A stretch of DNA of 64,000 nt from positions 94,660,401 through 94,724,400 of the forward strand of contig CM036162.1 in the NCBI GenBank assembly GCA_020631735.1, given 5' to 3'. A program made the translations under genes and the position numbers. The notes under the pieces were generated by a model. That model did no database searches and was not told where the DNA came from. It saw only the letters and a program-made list of their open reading frames with translations. The stretch is from Saccharum officinarum (taxonomy: Eukaryota; Streptophyta; Magnoliopsida; Poales; Poaceae). The first letter of the stretch is position 1. Each line of letters begins with the position of its first letter. Below are positions 45,597 through 57,016 of this stretch, in pieces.

Positions 45597-47842
45597 TTGG
45601 CTCGACGGACCTGTTGCAAGTGTGAAGGGCAAGTCGGAGGCTTTGGAGCGATGGGACCGTGAGGCCGTGAAGCTTGAGCAAGACTTGGCGCCGATGGACC
45701 GACGCAACGGTGAAGAGCACAGTGAGGTCAAGATCGATGGACAAGGTTCCATGATGATATGAAGTGGATCATATCATTTGTTGATATGGTTGGTGCATGT
45801 GTTGCATCAACGTCGGAGGAGATGGAGTGGAATGCGCAAGGCAAGGTTAACCTAGGGCATTTCCATTTTCACCGGTCATAGGTGTGTAGAGAAGTTTATG
45901 ACCGGGTTTAGGATAGATGGCCGTACTATCAAGAGGGGCAAACTTGTTTGCATATCGTCATCTAGTGCCACTTGAGCGATCTAACTTTGATACGTGTTAG
46001 GATCGAGTGGCGTGGCAAGTTGAGTGGTTAACTCCTTCGGTAAAATGATTGTGAAATGCTAAACACACATGCACATGGTGGTGTTACACTTGGTGGTGTT
46101 AGCACATTTGTGAAGGCGGTGGAGTTAAGCGGTAGAGAGGGGTTTGGGTTCCTCTCTCCCTCCCGCCGAGCTTGCGGCGCGGGATTCAGGCGTTTTCGAG
46201 GAGTTGAAAAGCCTATTTTCCACTACGCCGGAAGTCGGAAAAGAAACGGAGGCGAACGGAGTCACAGAGGTGACCGGACGCTGCACCGAACGCGGTCACG
46301 GTATGACCGGACGCGTCCGGTCAGTTCACCGTGGGCGCGCACTAGGTTTGTGACCGGACGCTGGTCTGGGCCTGACCAGCGCGTCCGGTCAATACAAACT
46401 GAGCGTAAGAGAAAAGCGCGCGACCGGCGCGTCCGGTCCTTCACGGGACCGGAGCGTCCGGGTCAAGCGTCCAGAGAGGCCCGAGCGCAGCGTAGCGCGT
46501 CGGACGCGGGGCGCGTCCGGTCACGTACGATCGACGCGTCCGGTCTCAACGGGCGTACTGGAACGCGACCGGACGCGGGCACTGTCGCTGTCCGGTCACT
46601 CGGATTGAGCGCGTCCGGTCAGGGGCAACGGCTTAGTTCTGACGCGCGCTGTTCACGTTGTCGTTGTAGTGACCGGGACGCGTTCCGGTCACCCTGACCG
46701 GAGCGTCCGGTCGTCCCGAGTTTTGCCCAGTGAAGGGGTAACGGCTCTATTTGACCGTGGGGTTATAAATAGATGCCTTGGCCGGTTGTGCCGCAAGCGG
46801 AGCACACTTGGCCTTGGTGGCTTATGTGTAGTGCTTGGAAGCCCTCTAACTCACTCATTGCTTGATAGTGTTCATCGGATCGAGTGAGAGAGCGATTCTA
46901 GTGCGATTGCATCGTGGTTGCATCGAGTGGCACTAGGTGATCGTGTTGCAAGCCGGTGGTGCTTGTTACTCTTGGAGGTTGCCACCTCCTAGACGGCTTG
47001 GTGGCTTGCGACTCCATTGAAGCACGCGTGGAGATTGTGCGTGGCTCCGGAGGAGGATGTGAGGGGGATTGTGCTCACCCCGCGGGGATCGCGACGAAGA
47101 GCAACTCTAGTAAAGCTCGTGGCTTGGAGGATCCCCATCTTGAGAGTGGATGTGCGGCACCCGCTGAGGGTTGACTCTTGATAGTCAATTAGCTCGTGAT
47201 CCATCAAGTGGGTGTATCGCCACAACGGGACTAGCTTGGTGGCAACCAAGTGAACCTCGGTGAAAAACCGCGTGTCAACATTGTGTACATCTTCTCGGTG
47301 GTTGCTTTCGATTCACAAGCTTGTATTTACATTCATATACTTGTGCTTGTGTAGTTGCTCTTGTAACTAGTTTGCTTGTGTAGTTAGCTAGTTACCTTCT
47401 TGCTTGCGTAGCATAGAAGTAGCTCCGTTGCGTGGCTAATTTGTTTGTGTAACCTTGTTAGTCATATTGCTTAGTTTGTGTAGCTAAGTAATTTGCGCTC
47501 TCTAGTTTGGCATTAGTTGCCTTGCTATTGAGCTTTGCTAGTGAGCATAGGTGGCTTCGTGCTTTTGCTTACTAGAATTGTGTAGGAGCTCCCCGGCTTT
47601 GCTAAAGTACTAGTGCATAGGTTTGTGTGACCTTGCTCTAGAATTGTTTAGGAGAGCTCTTGCTAAGGAAAGCACCTTAGTTACATAATTAGGATCTTTG
47701 TGAGGTGCTTGTGAACTTAGATAGAGGGGTGTAGTCTTGGCTAGACCGATAGTTTTAATTCCGCATTTGTTTCGGTTTGCAGACGCGATTAATTTTAGAA
47801 AGACTATTCACCCCCCCTCTAGTCCCGCCATCTCGACCTACA
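45597..47842 (+). mobile_element. GAG-only unit 2: 5' (middle) LTR, start missing in gap
   Basis: It begins about 176 bp into the LTR at TTGGCTCGACGG and runs to the LTR end CCTACA. Compared with 19541-21966 and 53349-55785 it has many one-base indels, often in short homopolymers (for example GTTAACC for GTATAACC, GGGCCTGACC for GGCCTGACC). The other two LTRs agree with each other at those sites. TATA box at 46763-46772. Confidence 0.85.
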
Positions 47843-47957
47843 TCGCGTCCGGTCATTCTCCAGCGCGTCCGGTCATTGTTTTGTTGGACCTGCTCAGGCG
47901 ACCAGCGCGTCCGATCACTCACGGGACCAGCGCGTCCGGTCGTTAGCGCGTCTCTAC
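47843..47957 (+). repeat. Copy of the 124-bp LTR-PBS intervening segment, slightly shortened
   Basis: TCGCGTCCGGTCATTCTCC to TCTCTACA, followed by the PBS ATTGGTATCGGAGCC from 47959. Same arrangement as 21967-22090. Confidence 0.75.
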
Positions 47958-48008
47958 AATTGGTATCGGAGCCGGTCTCTCATTTGTGGTCTTCACCGAC
48001 CCGAGAGG

Positions 48009-50037
48009 ATGGCGGAATATGGACTAGATGTTGATTGTCCTCACATGTTTGATGGCACACACTTTGCACGGTGGAAAAATTGGATGATATGCAATTTTAA
48101 GTTTATTTGCCCTCAAATGTGGTGGATGGTAGATGTAGGCTTTTCTCATGTGTTGGATGAAGATAATCTAACTCAAGCACAAGAGAAATGCCTAGATCTT
48201 GACATCCAAGCTACTAACATCATGTATAGATCTTTGGATGATAGCATCTTTGGTAAGATCATGGACCTCAAATCCGCTCATGAGATATGGGTCTATCTCA
48301 ATGAAAAGTATGGAGCTATCACCGATGATGACGATGATGTCAAGCCCAAGGAGGTTGCACATGATGATGTTGAGCATGACCACAACACGATGGTTGTGGA
48401 GGATTGCTCCACCTCATGGTCAAGTGATGATGATGATCGATCTACCACAAGTTCACTTGACAAGAATGGTGATGATGCATCAAGTGTTGCAAGTGATGTT
48501 TCTACCCCAAGCACACTTGATGGTGACAACATTGGTTCATGCTCGGGCCTTGATGATGCTACTACAAGCCCATCTACTACATCACATTGCTTCATGTCAC
48601 TAGGTGACACAAAGGTATCAAATGATAATGTGATTGATCATGTTGATTCATATGATGAGCTTGTTAGTAGACTTGCTAGCATGAACATGTCTTTAGAAAA
48701 TGAGAAAGCTAAAACCATGAAATTGGAAAATGAAAACTCATTTCTAAAAACCACATGTGAACAACAAAAGCATCTACTTTATGTTACTACTTGTTCACAT
48801 GAGGAGCTAAAATTGGCTCATGAGGAACTTAGTGTTGCTCATGATAATTTGGTACAAGAACATGTTTCTCCCTTTAAGATGTTATTAAAGAAAATTAAAA
48901 TTAATGAGAGCTCATCACATGGATCAAATGATCAATTGCAAAATGTGACTAACCCATGTGATGTAGGGAGAAAGCATGTATCCACCTCTTGTGATGACTT
49001 ATTAGATATGCCATGTTCTTCACATATATATGCTTGTTCTACTTCTATGTCTTGTGAGACTAACATTTTGAAGGAGAACAATGAGCTCAAAAGTGAAGTG
49101 AAGAAATTGAGCAACAAGTTAGAGAAGTGCTACAACTCAAAAGTCACCTTTGAGCATATGTTGAAAACTCAAAGAAGCTACGGTGACATGAGCGGCATTG
49201 GCTTCAACAAGAGCAATATCAAAGGCAAAAGATGGGGAAGAGAAGATATGAAAGTGAGATGAAGAAACAAGAACAAGAGAAGCTCTCTCATTTTATGTGC
49301 TTTAAATGCCATGAAATGGGACATCTTGCAAATGGTTGCCCTAATGAAGAAAAGCTCAAGTTGAAGAAAGAAGAAGAGAGGCTCAAGCATGTCAAGTGCT
49401 TCAAGTGTCGCACTTGGGGTCATCTCACCTCAATGTGCCCAACCAAGAAACTAGTGAAGCAACAAAAAGAGCCTCAACCAAAGCCACAAGTTGAGCAAGA
49501 AACCACACCCAATCTCAAGTCAAGATCAACCACAAGGATGATGATGGTGACTTGAAGAAGAAGAAGAAAACAAGAAGGGGTGGAAGAGGAAGGCATCCAA
49601 TGCAAATCCAAGATGCCAAGATGATGAGCAAGATTCAAGATAAGAAGAGAGATTTGGCTCACATCAAGTGCTTCAAGTGTGAAGATATGAGACACTTTGC
49701 CTCGGGGTGTCCTACCAAGCTTGAGAAGAATGCTCAAGCAACTCATGAGAGGCAAGGCAATGAAGAGCATCACATGAGCAAGCAAGAAAAGGCTCAACCA
49801 AAGAGAAGATGCTATTCATGCCGGGAAAGGGGACACATGGCACATTCATGTCCCCTAGGTAACACTTCTAAGCATATTTCAATTGATGATACTAATGTGC
49901 TTAGAAAGGATGTAAATGGTACCTCTATTGTTGCTATTGCAAAACATCCCGCTACCCATACTAAGGCTTTGTCTAAGTATGTTGCTCCTAACTTGAGAGG
50001 ACCCAAACTTGTTTGGGTACCATCAAAAAGTGGATGA
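48009..50037 (+). pseudogene. GAG of GAG-only unit 2, two single-base deletions
   Basis: This is nearly identical to 22142-24172 but two bases shorter. G5 to G4 near 49236 and C4 to C3 near 49508 (both in homopolymers) break the frame between the coiled-coil part and the zinc knuckles and again between knuckles 2 and 3. Amino-acid changes elsewhere are few. The deletions lie in the stretch where unit 2 is rich in homopolymer indels, so they may be sequence errors and the real gene intact. Confidence 0.8.
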
Positions 50038-53000
50038 TTGTTTATAGGTACCATCGGCATTGGAGGCTTGATTCATTTGGATTCATATTGGTCATCATAT
50101 GTTGAATCAAGTTTTAAAAGCTTAGTGCATATTCTATCCCAATGCCAAGTTAAAATAAGTGAAGTCCAAATACTACAACATACAAGTGCAACATTCAAGA
50201 TTGTGGTGATTTATTGGATATATTTGATGGCTTACAAATATTTGAGTTGGAGCTTGCTAAGAGGATGATCATGTGATAACCAAGGTATATCTCTAGTTGA
50301 TCATTTTATTTGGGTGCATATGAGTTGATTGAATTGGATATATATGCAATGTTGCTTGCTATGAGATGATTGAATGGATTAAATGTCTAGCAATCAAATT
50401 TGGATTGATTTGTGTTGGATAAATTCATGAGATGACATTTAGTAAGTGGATTGGATGGATATATGTCTTGTGAAAGTATTCAAACAAGTTATTTTCAAGT
50501 TTGATTCAATTGGATGAAGTATAGCTCAATGTATTGAAATCTGTCTACTATTGAAAATCTGAGCTAGCTGAGATCAAGTCTAAGTTTGAGTGACCAAATC
50601 ATATTGGATTGGCTTGAAATTTGGTATGTATGCTCTAGACTTATGTTATAAGATGCTGTACAAATTTCATGAGAATTGGATAAGAGATGCTTCGGCTTTG
50701 GAGTACATCTTGTCAGCTATAGTGCAGCAGTCTTCAGCATATAGCAGTGGTGGAAGATTTGAAATCTGGTAGCAATCTAGATGTCAAATGAATCTCAAAT
50801 TTTTACAGCTGCTAGATGACTTAGTGAATCACATCTCCACCAAATTTTATGGCATTTGGATCTGTATATTGGGAGATATGAATTATTCTTTGAAGGGTAC
50901 AGAATCTGCTAGAAAAGTGACAATTATTGGATTGATCTAGAGTCACTTTAAGTGAAAGGTCCTCAAGTTGAAAACATATTTATAAGTGTCTGAGGCACCT
51001 AAGTTTGGTTTTGAATTGATCTAGAAACATGACAAGAAATGAGTACAAGGGCATTGATTGTGGAATGTACTTAGTGTACAAATTTGGTACTCAAATTTGA
51101 AAATGAAGATCAAACTCAAGATGAAGATGAGGTTCAAGTTCTAGTAATAATTGGAGATCATTTGGTAGAAAGAAAAGGACTTAAAGAATAATTCAAGGTT
51201 ACTCATCAAGTTAAGTCCATAGATCAATCAATCAAAGGCAATTCAAGTAAGTGTCAAGGATGGTTCTTTGGAGAGAGGTCACTTCTCCCTGCTGAGGGGG
51301 CTTGCCGCCCATGGGTGGGTAAACCGAGCACCGGCTTGGAAGGCTAACATGGAAGTGATGAATTCAAGGGACATTTGAGATGCTTAATTGAAGCAATCAA
51401 TAGGGTTGATCAAGAAAAGCAAGCAACACCCAAAAGAGAGCTAGTCATGGTTATAAAATTAGTATCATAAGTACTTCTCTCATGCAAGCATTGATCAAAG
51501 AGAAAAAGCAAGCCAACCACAACAAGAGATAATGCACTTGATTATTAGTGGTTCTCATTTCATATGGGTGAAGAATGGATTTATCTATAATGATTGGTCT
51601 TCACCAAGCAATAAATTGGACTTCACATTACTATTGGAGTAATGAATTGGAATCTATGTGATTATCATCTACTCCAACATAGCAAAGGTATCATTGCAAT
51701 GTGCATGATCATTTCATCCCTTACTAGTATGCGATGAGTGCATATAGTACATGTTTACTAGGATCATGCATAACAAATGAAATGTTTAAATTCATAGCCT
51801 ACCACTATTGCTTGAATTATTTAAATGATCTAGTGGTATGTGTATGAATTTGTTCATGAGCTAGTGAACCCAAGTACTTGATCTAGTTTGGATTGCTAAC
51901 AAGTGACAAGTACAACATTGGCAAGATAACCCTTAGTATGAGGAGTGAAGAAGCTTGTCATTGGATCAAACCGGACTTAGAATCTTAGGTAAATCAACTT
52001 AGTTCAAGTCATACTAGAAGCTCATGACAATGATATGGGTACAAGCACAAGACAACAATGCAAATGGATATCTAGGGTGTTTCAAATGGTATTTAGACTC
52101 AAAATATTTCTTCAATTGGTATTTACAAGTGGTGTCTAGATCATGATCTACAAGTGATATCCTACAAGTGGTACTCATAAAGATAGCAAATGTTCAAGAA
52201 AAGATCATATTGACAAATCCTACAAGTGGTTCCATGATAGAGGATTCTTCAAATTGGTATCACACACTTATTCATGATATTTCTACACATGATATCATTT
52301 ATACAAGATGGTGGTTCCACAAGTGATCCTCAACTTTAAGTGATCATCAAATGAAGAAAGTTCCCTCACACACAAGAGCTCAAAATTATCAAGTGAATGA
52401 CCCATGCTATGACATAGGGGGAGGAGCCCCACCTAATGGTATCAAGGTCAAAGATCCTAAGTGGTATCTCAAGAGCAACATACAAGTAATGTCATTCCAA
52501 CATATGAGGTGATGTCCATCAACAACGCAATATTCAAGTCTCAACCATCTACCCCAATGCAAGCCTTTGTATCAATGAGAAATACACCCTTTATGGAAAT
52601 TGATGACAAAGGGGGAGAAGTTGGAACAAAGATATGTCAATGCACTAAGAGAGGGGTTTGGGGACATCATGAGAAGATGAGTTTGGACATGGAGATGGAC
52701 AAAGAGGGAGCAACAATGAAGAAAAGAGAAGGATCAAAATTCTTGGACAAGAGAAGCACACAAGTAGGGGGAGCAAGCTCATGAACATTGATTGGTTGCA
52801 TTTGACTTGTGCATATTCATGTGCTTGCTTGCATTGCATAAGTTTTATATTTAATATGCATGCTTGTGTGTTGTATGCTAGCTATAGAACTTGAATGATG
52901 ATATGATAACTAGCATGCATAGGATGATAGCTAGACTTGTGTTTATCATGAAAAACTAGAACCTTGCTTATAATATTGATCTCATGGGGTTTCTAGTATT

Positions 53001-53348
53001 TTTGATGTCTAGCTACTCATGATGCTAAGGATGATGGCAAACTTGTGATTTTCAAATGATATCAAGCTATCAAATGGTATCGAACTACAAAGGTTTATTC
53101 TATACACCTTAGCATCACTTAGTAGTGCTAACCCTCCCACAAATTTCATATTTATGCATATGTGCAAGCTTGAAACCAAACCATTTGAGCACATATGTAG
53201 GGAGAATTATCACTACCAAGTCGGATTTTATGGTGCTTATCCAAATCCTAACATAGAGCTTAAATGTTGGATAAGTGGCATAAAGTCCAAAAGAACTTAT
53301 TTTCCATATCTTTGTAGAGTTGTCATCAATTACCAAAAAGGGGGAGAT
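50038..53348 (+). other. Non-coding 3' internal region of GAG-only unit 2
   Basis: This matches 24173-27479 with only scattered substitutions and rare small indels. It carries the same polypurine tracts and ends CAAAAAGGGGGAGAT before the LTR at 53349. No pol motifs. Confidence 0.8.
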
Positions 53349-55785
53349 TGAAAGCCCAAGTTTGGTTTTGGTAATTGAGTGACAACCTTAGGTGGACTAA
53401 TTGTGTTTAATAAGAGATACACAGGAGATTAGTCCATAGGTGATGGTGTCATGGAGGAGCTCATTGCATATGAGACATGACATGGAGTCATGTGGCCAAG
53501 GTGGCAAAGATCAAGATGAGGCTTGGCTCGACGGACCTGTTGCAAGTGTGAAGGGCAAGTCGGAGGCTTTGGAGCGATGGACCGTGAGGCGGTGAAGCTT
53601 GAGCAAGACTTGGCGCCGATGGACCGACGCAACGGTGAAGAGCAAGTGAGGTCAAGATCGATGGACCAAGGTCACATGATGATATGAAGTGGATCATATC
53701 ATTTGTGATATGGTTGGTGCATGTGTTGCATCAACGTCGGAGGAGATGGAGTGGAATGCGCAAGGCAAAGGTATAACCTAGGGCATTTCCATTTCACCGG
53801 TCATAGGTGTGTAGAGAAGTTTATGACCGGGTTTAGGATAGATGGCCGTACTATCAAGAGGGGCAAACTTGTTTGCATATCGGTCATCTAGTGCCACTTG
53901 AGCGATCTAACTTTGCATACGTGTTAGGATCGAGTGGCGTGGCAAGTTGAGTGGTTAACTCCTTCGGTAAAATGATTGTGAAATGCTAACACACATGCAC
54001 ATGGCGGTGTACACTTGGTGGTGTTAGCACATTTGTGAAGGCGGTGGAGTTTAAGCGGTAGAGAGGGGTTTGGGTTCCTCTCTCCCTCCCGCCGAGCTTG
54101 CGGCGCGGGATTCAGGCGTTTTCGAGGAGTTGAAAAGCCTATTTTCCACTACGCCGGAAGTCGGAAAAGAAACGGAGGCGAACGGAGGTCACAGAGGTGA
54201 CCGGACGCTGCACCGGACGCTGCACCGGACGCGGTCACGGTATGACCGGACGCGTCCGGTCAGTTCACCGTGGCGCGGCACTAGGGTTTGTGACCGGACG
54301 CTGGTCTGGCCTGACCAGCGCGTCCGGTCAGTACAACTGAGCGTAAGAGAGAAGCGCGCGACCGGCGCGTCTGGTCCTTCACGGGACCGGAGCGTCCGGT
54401 CAAGCGTCCAGAGAGGCCGAGCGCAGCGTAGCGCCGATCGGACGCGGGGCGCGTCCGGTCACGTACGATCGGACGCGTCCGGTCTCAACGGGAGCGTACT
54501 GGAACGCGACCGGATGCGGGCACTGTCGCGTCCGGTCACTCGGTTGAGTGCGTCCGGTCAGGGCAACGGCTAGTTCTGACGCGCGCTGTTCACGGTTGTC
54601 GTGTAGTGACCGGACGCGTCCGGTCACCCTGACCGGAGCGTCCGGTCGTCCCGAGTTTTGCCCAGTGAAGGGGTAACGGCTCTATTTGACCGTGGGGTTA
54701 TAAATAGATGCCTTGGCCGGTTGTGGCCGCAAGCGGAGCACACTTTGGCCTTGGTGGCTTATGTGGTAGTGCTTGGAAGCCCTCTAACTCACTCATGCTT
54801 GATAGTGTTCATCGGATCGAGTGAGAGAGCGATTCTAGTGCGATTGCATCGTGGTTGCATCGAGTGGCACTAGGTGATCGTGTTGCAAGCCGGTGGTGCT
54901 TGTTACTCTTGGAGGTTGCCACCTCCTAGACGGCTTGGTGGCTTGCGACTCCATTGAAGCACGCGTGGAGATTGTGCGTGGCTCCGGAGGAGGATTTGTG
55001 AGGGGGATTGTGCTCACCCCGCGGGGATCGCGAAGAGCAACTCTAGTAAAGCTCGTGGCTTGGAGGATCCCCATCTTGAGAGTGGATGTGCGGCACCCGC
55101 TGAGGGTTTGACTCTTGATAGTCAATTAGCTCGTGATCCATCAAGTGGGTGTATCGCCACAACGGGGACTAGCTTGGTGGCAACCAAGTGAACCTCGGTG
55201 AAAAACCGCCGTGTCAACATTGTGTACATCTTCTCGGTGGTTTGCTTTCGATTCACAAGCTTGTATTTACATTCATATACTTGTGCTTGTGTAGTTGCTC
55301 TTGTAACTAGTTTGCTTGTGTAGTTAGCTAGTTACCTTCTTGCTTGCGTAGCATAGAAGTAGCTCCCGTTGCGTGGCTAATTTGGTTTGTGTAACCTTGT
55401 TAGTCATATTGCTTAGTTTGTGTAGCTAAGTAATTTGCGCTCTCTAGTTTGGCATTAGTTGCCTTGCTATTGAGCTTTGCTAGTGAGCATAGGTGGCTTC
55501 GTGCTTTTGCTTACTAGAATTGTGTAGGAGCTCCCCGGCTTTGCTAAAGTACTAGTGCATAGGTTTGTGTGACCTTGCTCTAGAATTGTTTAGGAGAGCT
55601 CTTGCTAAGGAAAGCACCTTAGTTACATAATTAGGATCTTTGTGAGGTGCTTGTGAACTTAGATAGAGGGGTGTAGTCTTGGCTAGACCGATAGTTTTAA
55701 TTCCGCATTTGTTTCGGTTTGCAGACGCGATTAATTTTAGAAAGGACTATTCACCCCCCCTCTAGTCCGCCATCTCGACCCTACA
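53349..55785 (+). mobile_element. GAG-only unit 2: 3' LTR (2437 bp)
   Basis: TGAAAGCCCAAG to ACCCTACA. It differs from the 5' LTR of unit 1 mainly by one extra 12-bp CTGCACCGGACG unit near 54215 and a few substitutions. It is followed by the TCGCG target-site copy and the rest of the Copia A LTR. TATA box at 54699-54708. Confidence 0.85.
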
Positions 55786-55790
55786 TCGCG
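55786..55790. repeat. Target-site duplication TCGCG, right
   Basis: TCGCG follows the LTR end CCCTACA and matches 19536-19540. The sequence beyond aligns with the uninterrupted LTR of element B. Confidence 0.7.
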
Positions 55791-57016
55791 TCCGGTCATT
55801 TCTCCAGCGCGTCCGGTCATTGTTTTGTTGGACGCTGCTCAGGCGACCAGCGCGTCCGATCACTCACGGGACCAGCGCGTCCGGTCGTTCCCAGCGCGTC
55901 CGGTCTACGCGACCAGCGCGTCCGGTCGTTGCTTCGCAGTTAGCCGTTGTGCGATCGGCGCGTCCGGTCAGTTGGACCAGCGCGTCCGGTCAGTGCTTCG
56001 CGACTTAGCCATTGTGCGACCAACGCGTCCAGTCAGTTGGACCAGCGCGTCCGGTCATCACGATTTCGGTTGTTTAAGTTTCTAACGGCTATATTCGAAG
56101 GGGTACGTCTATAAATACTCGTTGGCCGGATCAAGACTCTTGCTCTTTGACATTTTGACATACTTGTAAGCACTTTGAGCTAAGCAACTCCCCTCCCACT
56201 CATCTCTCTTGCTCCTTTGCATATTCGAAAGTGAGATTGAGTGATCCAAGTGCATTTGCATTGTGAGATAGCATCTAGTTGGCACTTGGTGGTTGATTTG
56301 CTGCGGGATTCTTGTTTCTCTTGGTGGTTGCCGCCACCTAGACGGTTTGGAGCAGCTTGGAGGCGTTGGCAAGAGTTGGTGATTGTTCTTGGCCACCTCC
56401 GGTGATTGTGAGGGGTTTGTGCCTACCTCAGCGAAGCGCCAAAGGCAACGTTAGTGGATTGCTCGTGTCATTGCAACCTTTTGCCATTTGGTAGGTTCTT
56501 GTGGCGCCTTTTGAGAGGCTCAGTGTGAGACCGATTAGCCACCGAACCACGTGGTGAAGAGGGACACAACGGGGACTAGCGTGTCGGCAAGCACGTGAAC
56601 CTCGGGATAAATCTTCGTGTCATCACTTTTATATTGTGATTGATTGATCCCGGTGTTCGGTTATCTTGGTATTCATTGTTGATTATATTGGTTGGCTCAA
56701 TACTTCGCCCCTCGGTGAAACTCTCCTAACTCAACTCCGCTTTATCTTCTTAGTTATCTTTGCTAGCTAGTTAGCTTTGCTAGAGTAGCTCTTTTGTGTA
56801 GCTTGCTAGTTGTAGTTGTAATTACCTTCTCGGTTTGACTTGTGCGGTTGAGTGCAAACACTAGAATTGTGAATTGAATAGGTGGCTTGCAAACACCCCG
56901 TAGGCTAAGCAAAACTCGCATCTCGCTACTTGTTATATTAATAAACTTGTTTAGCTTGTCTTTGTAGAAAATTTTAAAAGGCTATTCACCCCCCCTCTAG
57001 CCATCAAGACCTTTCA
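55791..57016 (+). mobile_element. Copia A 3' LTR, right part
   Basis: It continues the CGCGTCCGGTC repeat region, then a TATA box (CTATAAATA at about 56109), a U5-like region (GGAGGCGTTGGCAAGAG, CTTGGCCACCTCCGG) and the end ...CTCTAGCCATCAAGACCTTTCA at 57016. With 18781-19540 it forms an LTR of about 1.99 kb with TGAAAG/CTTTCA ends. It resembles element B's LTR more than the GAG-only LTR. Confidence 0.8.
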
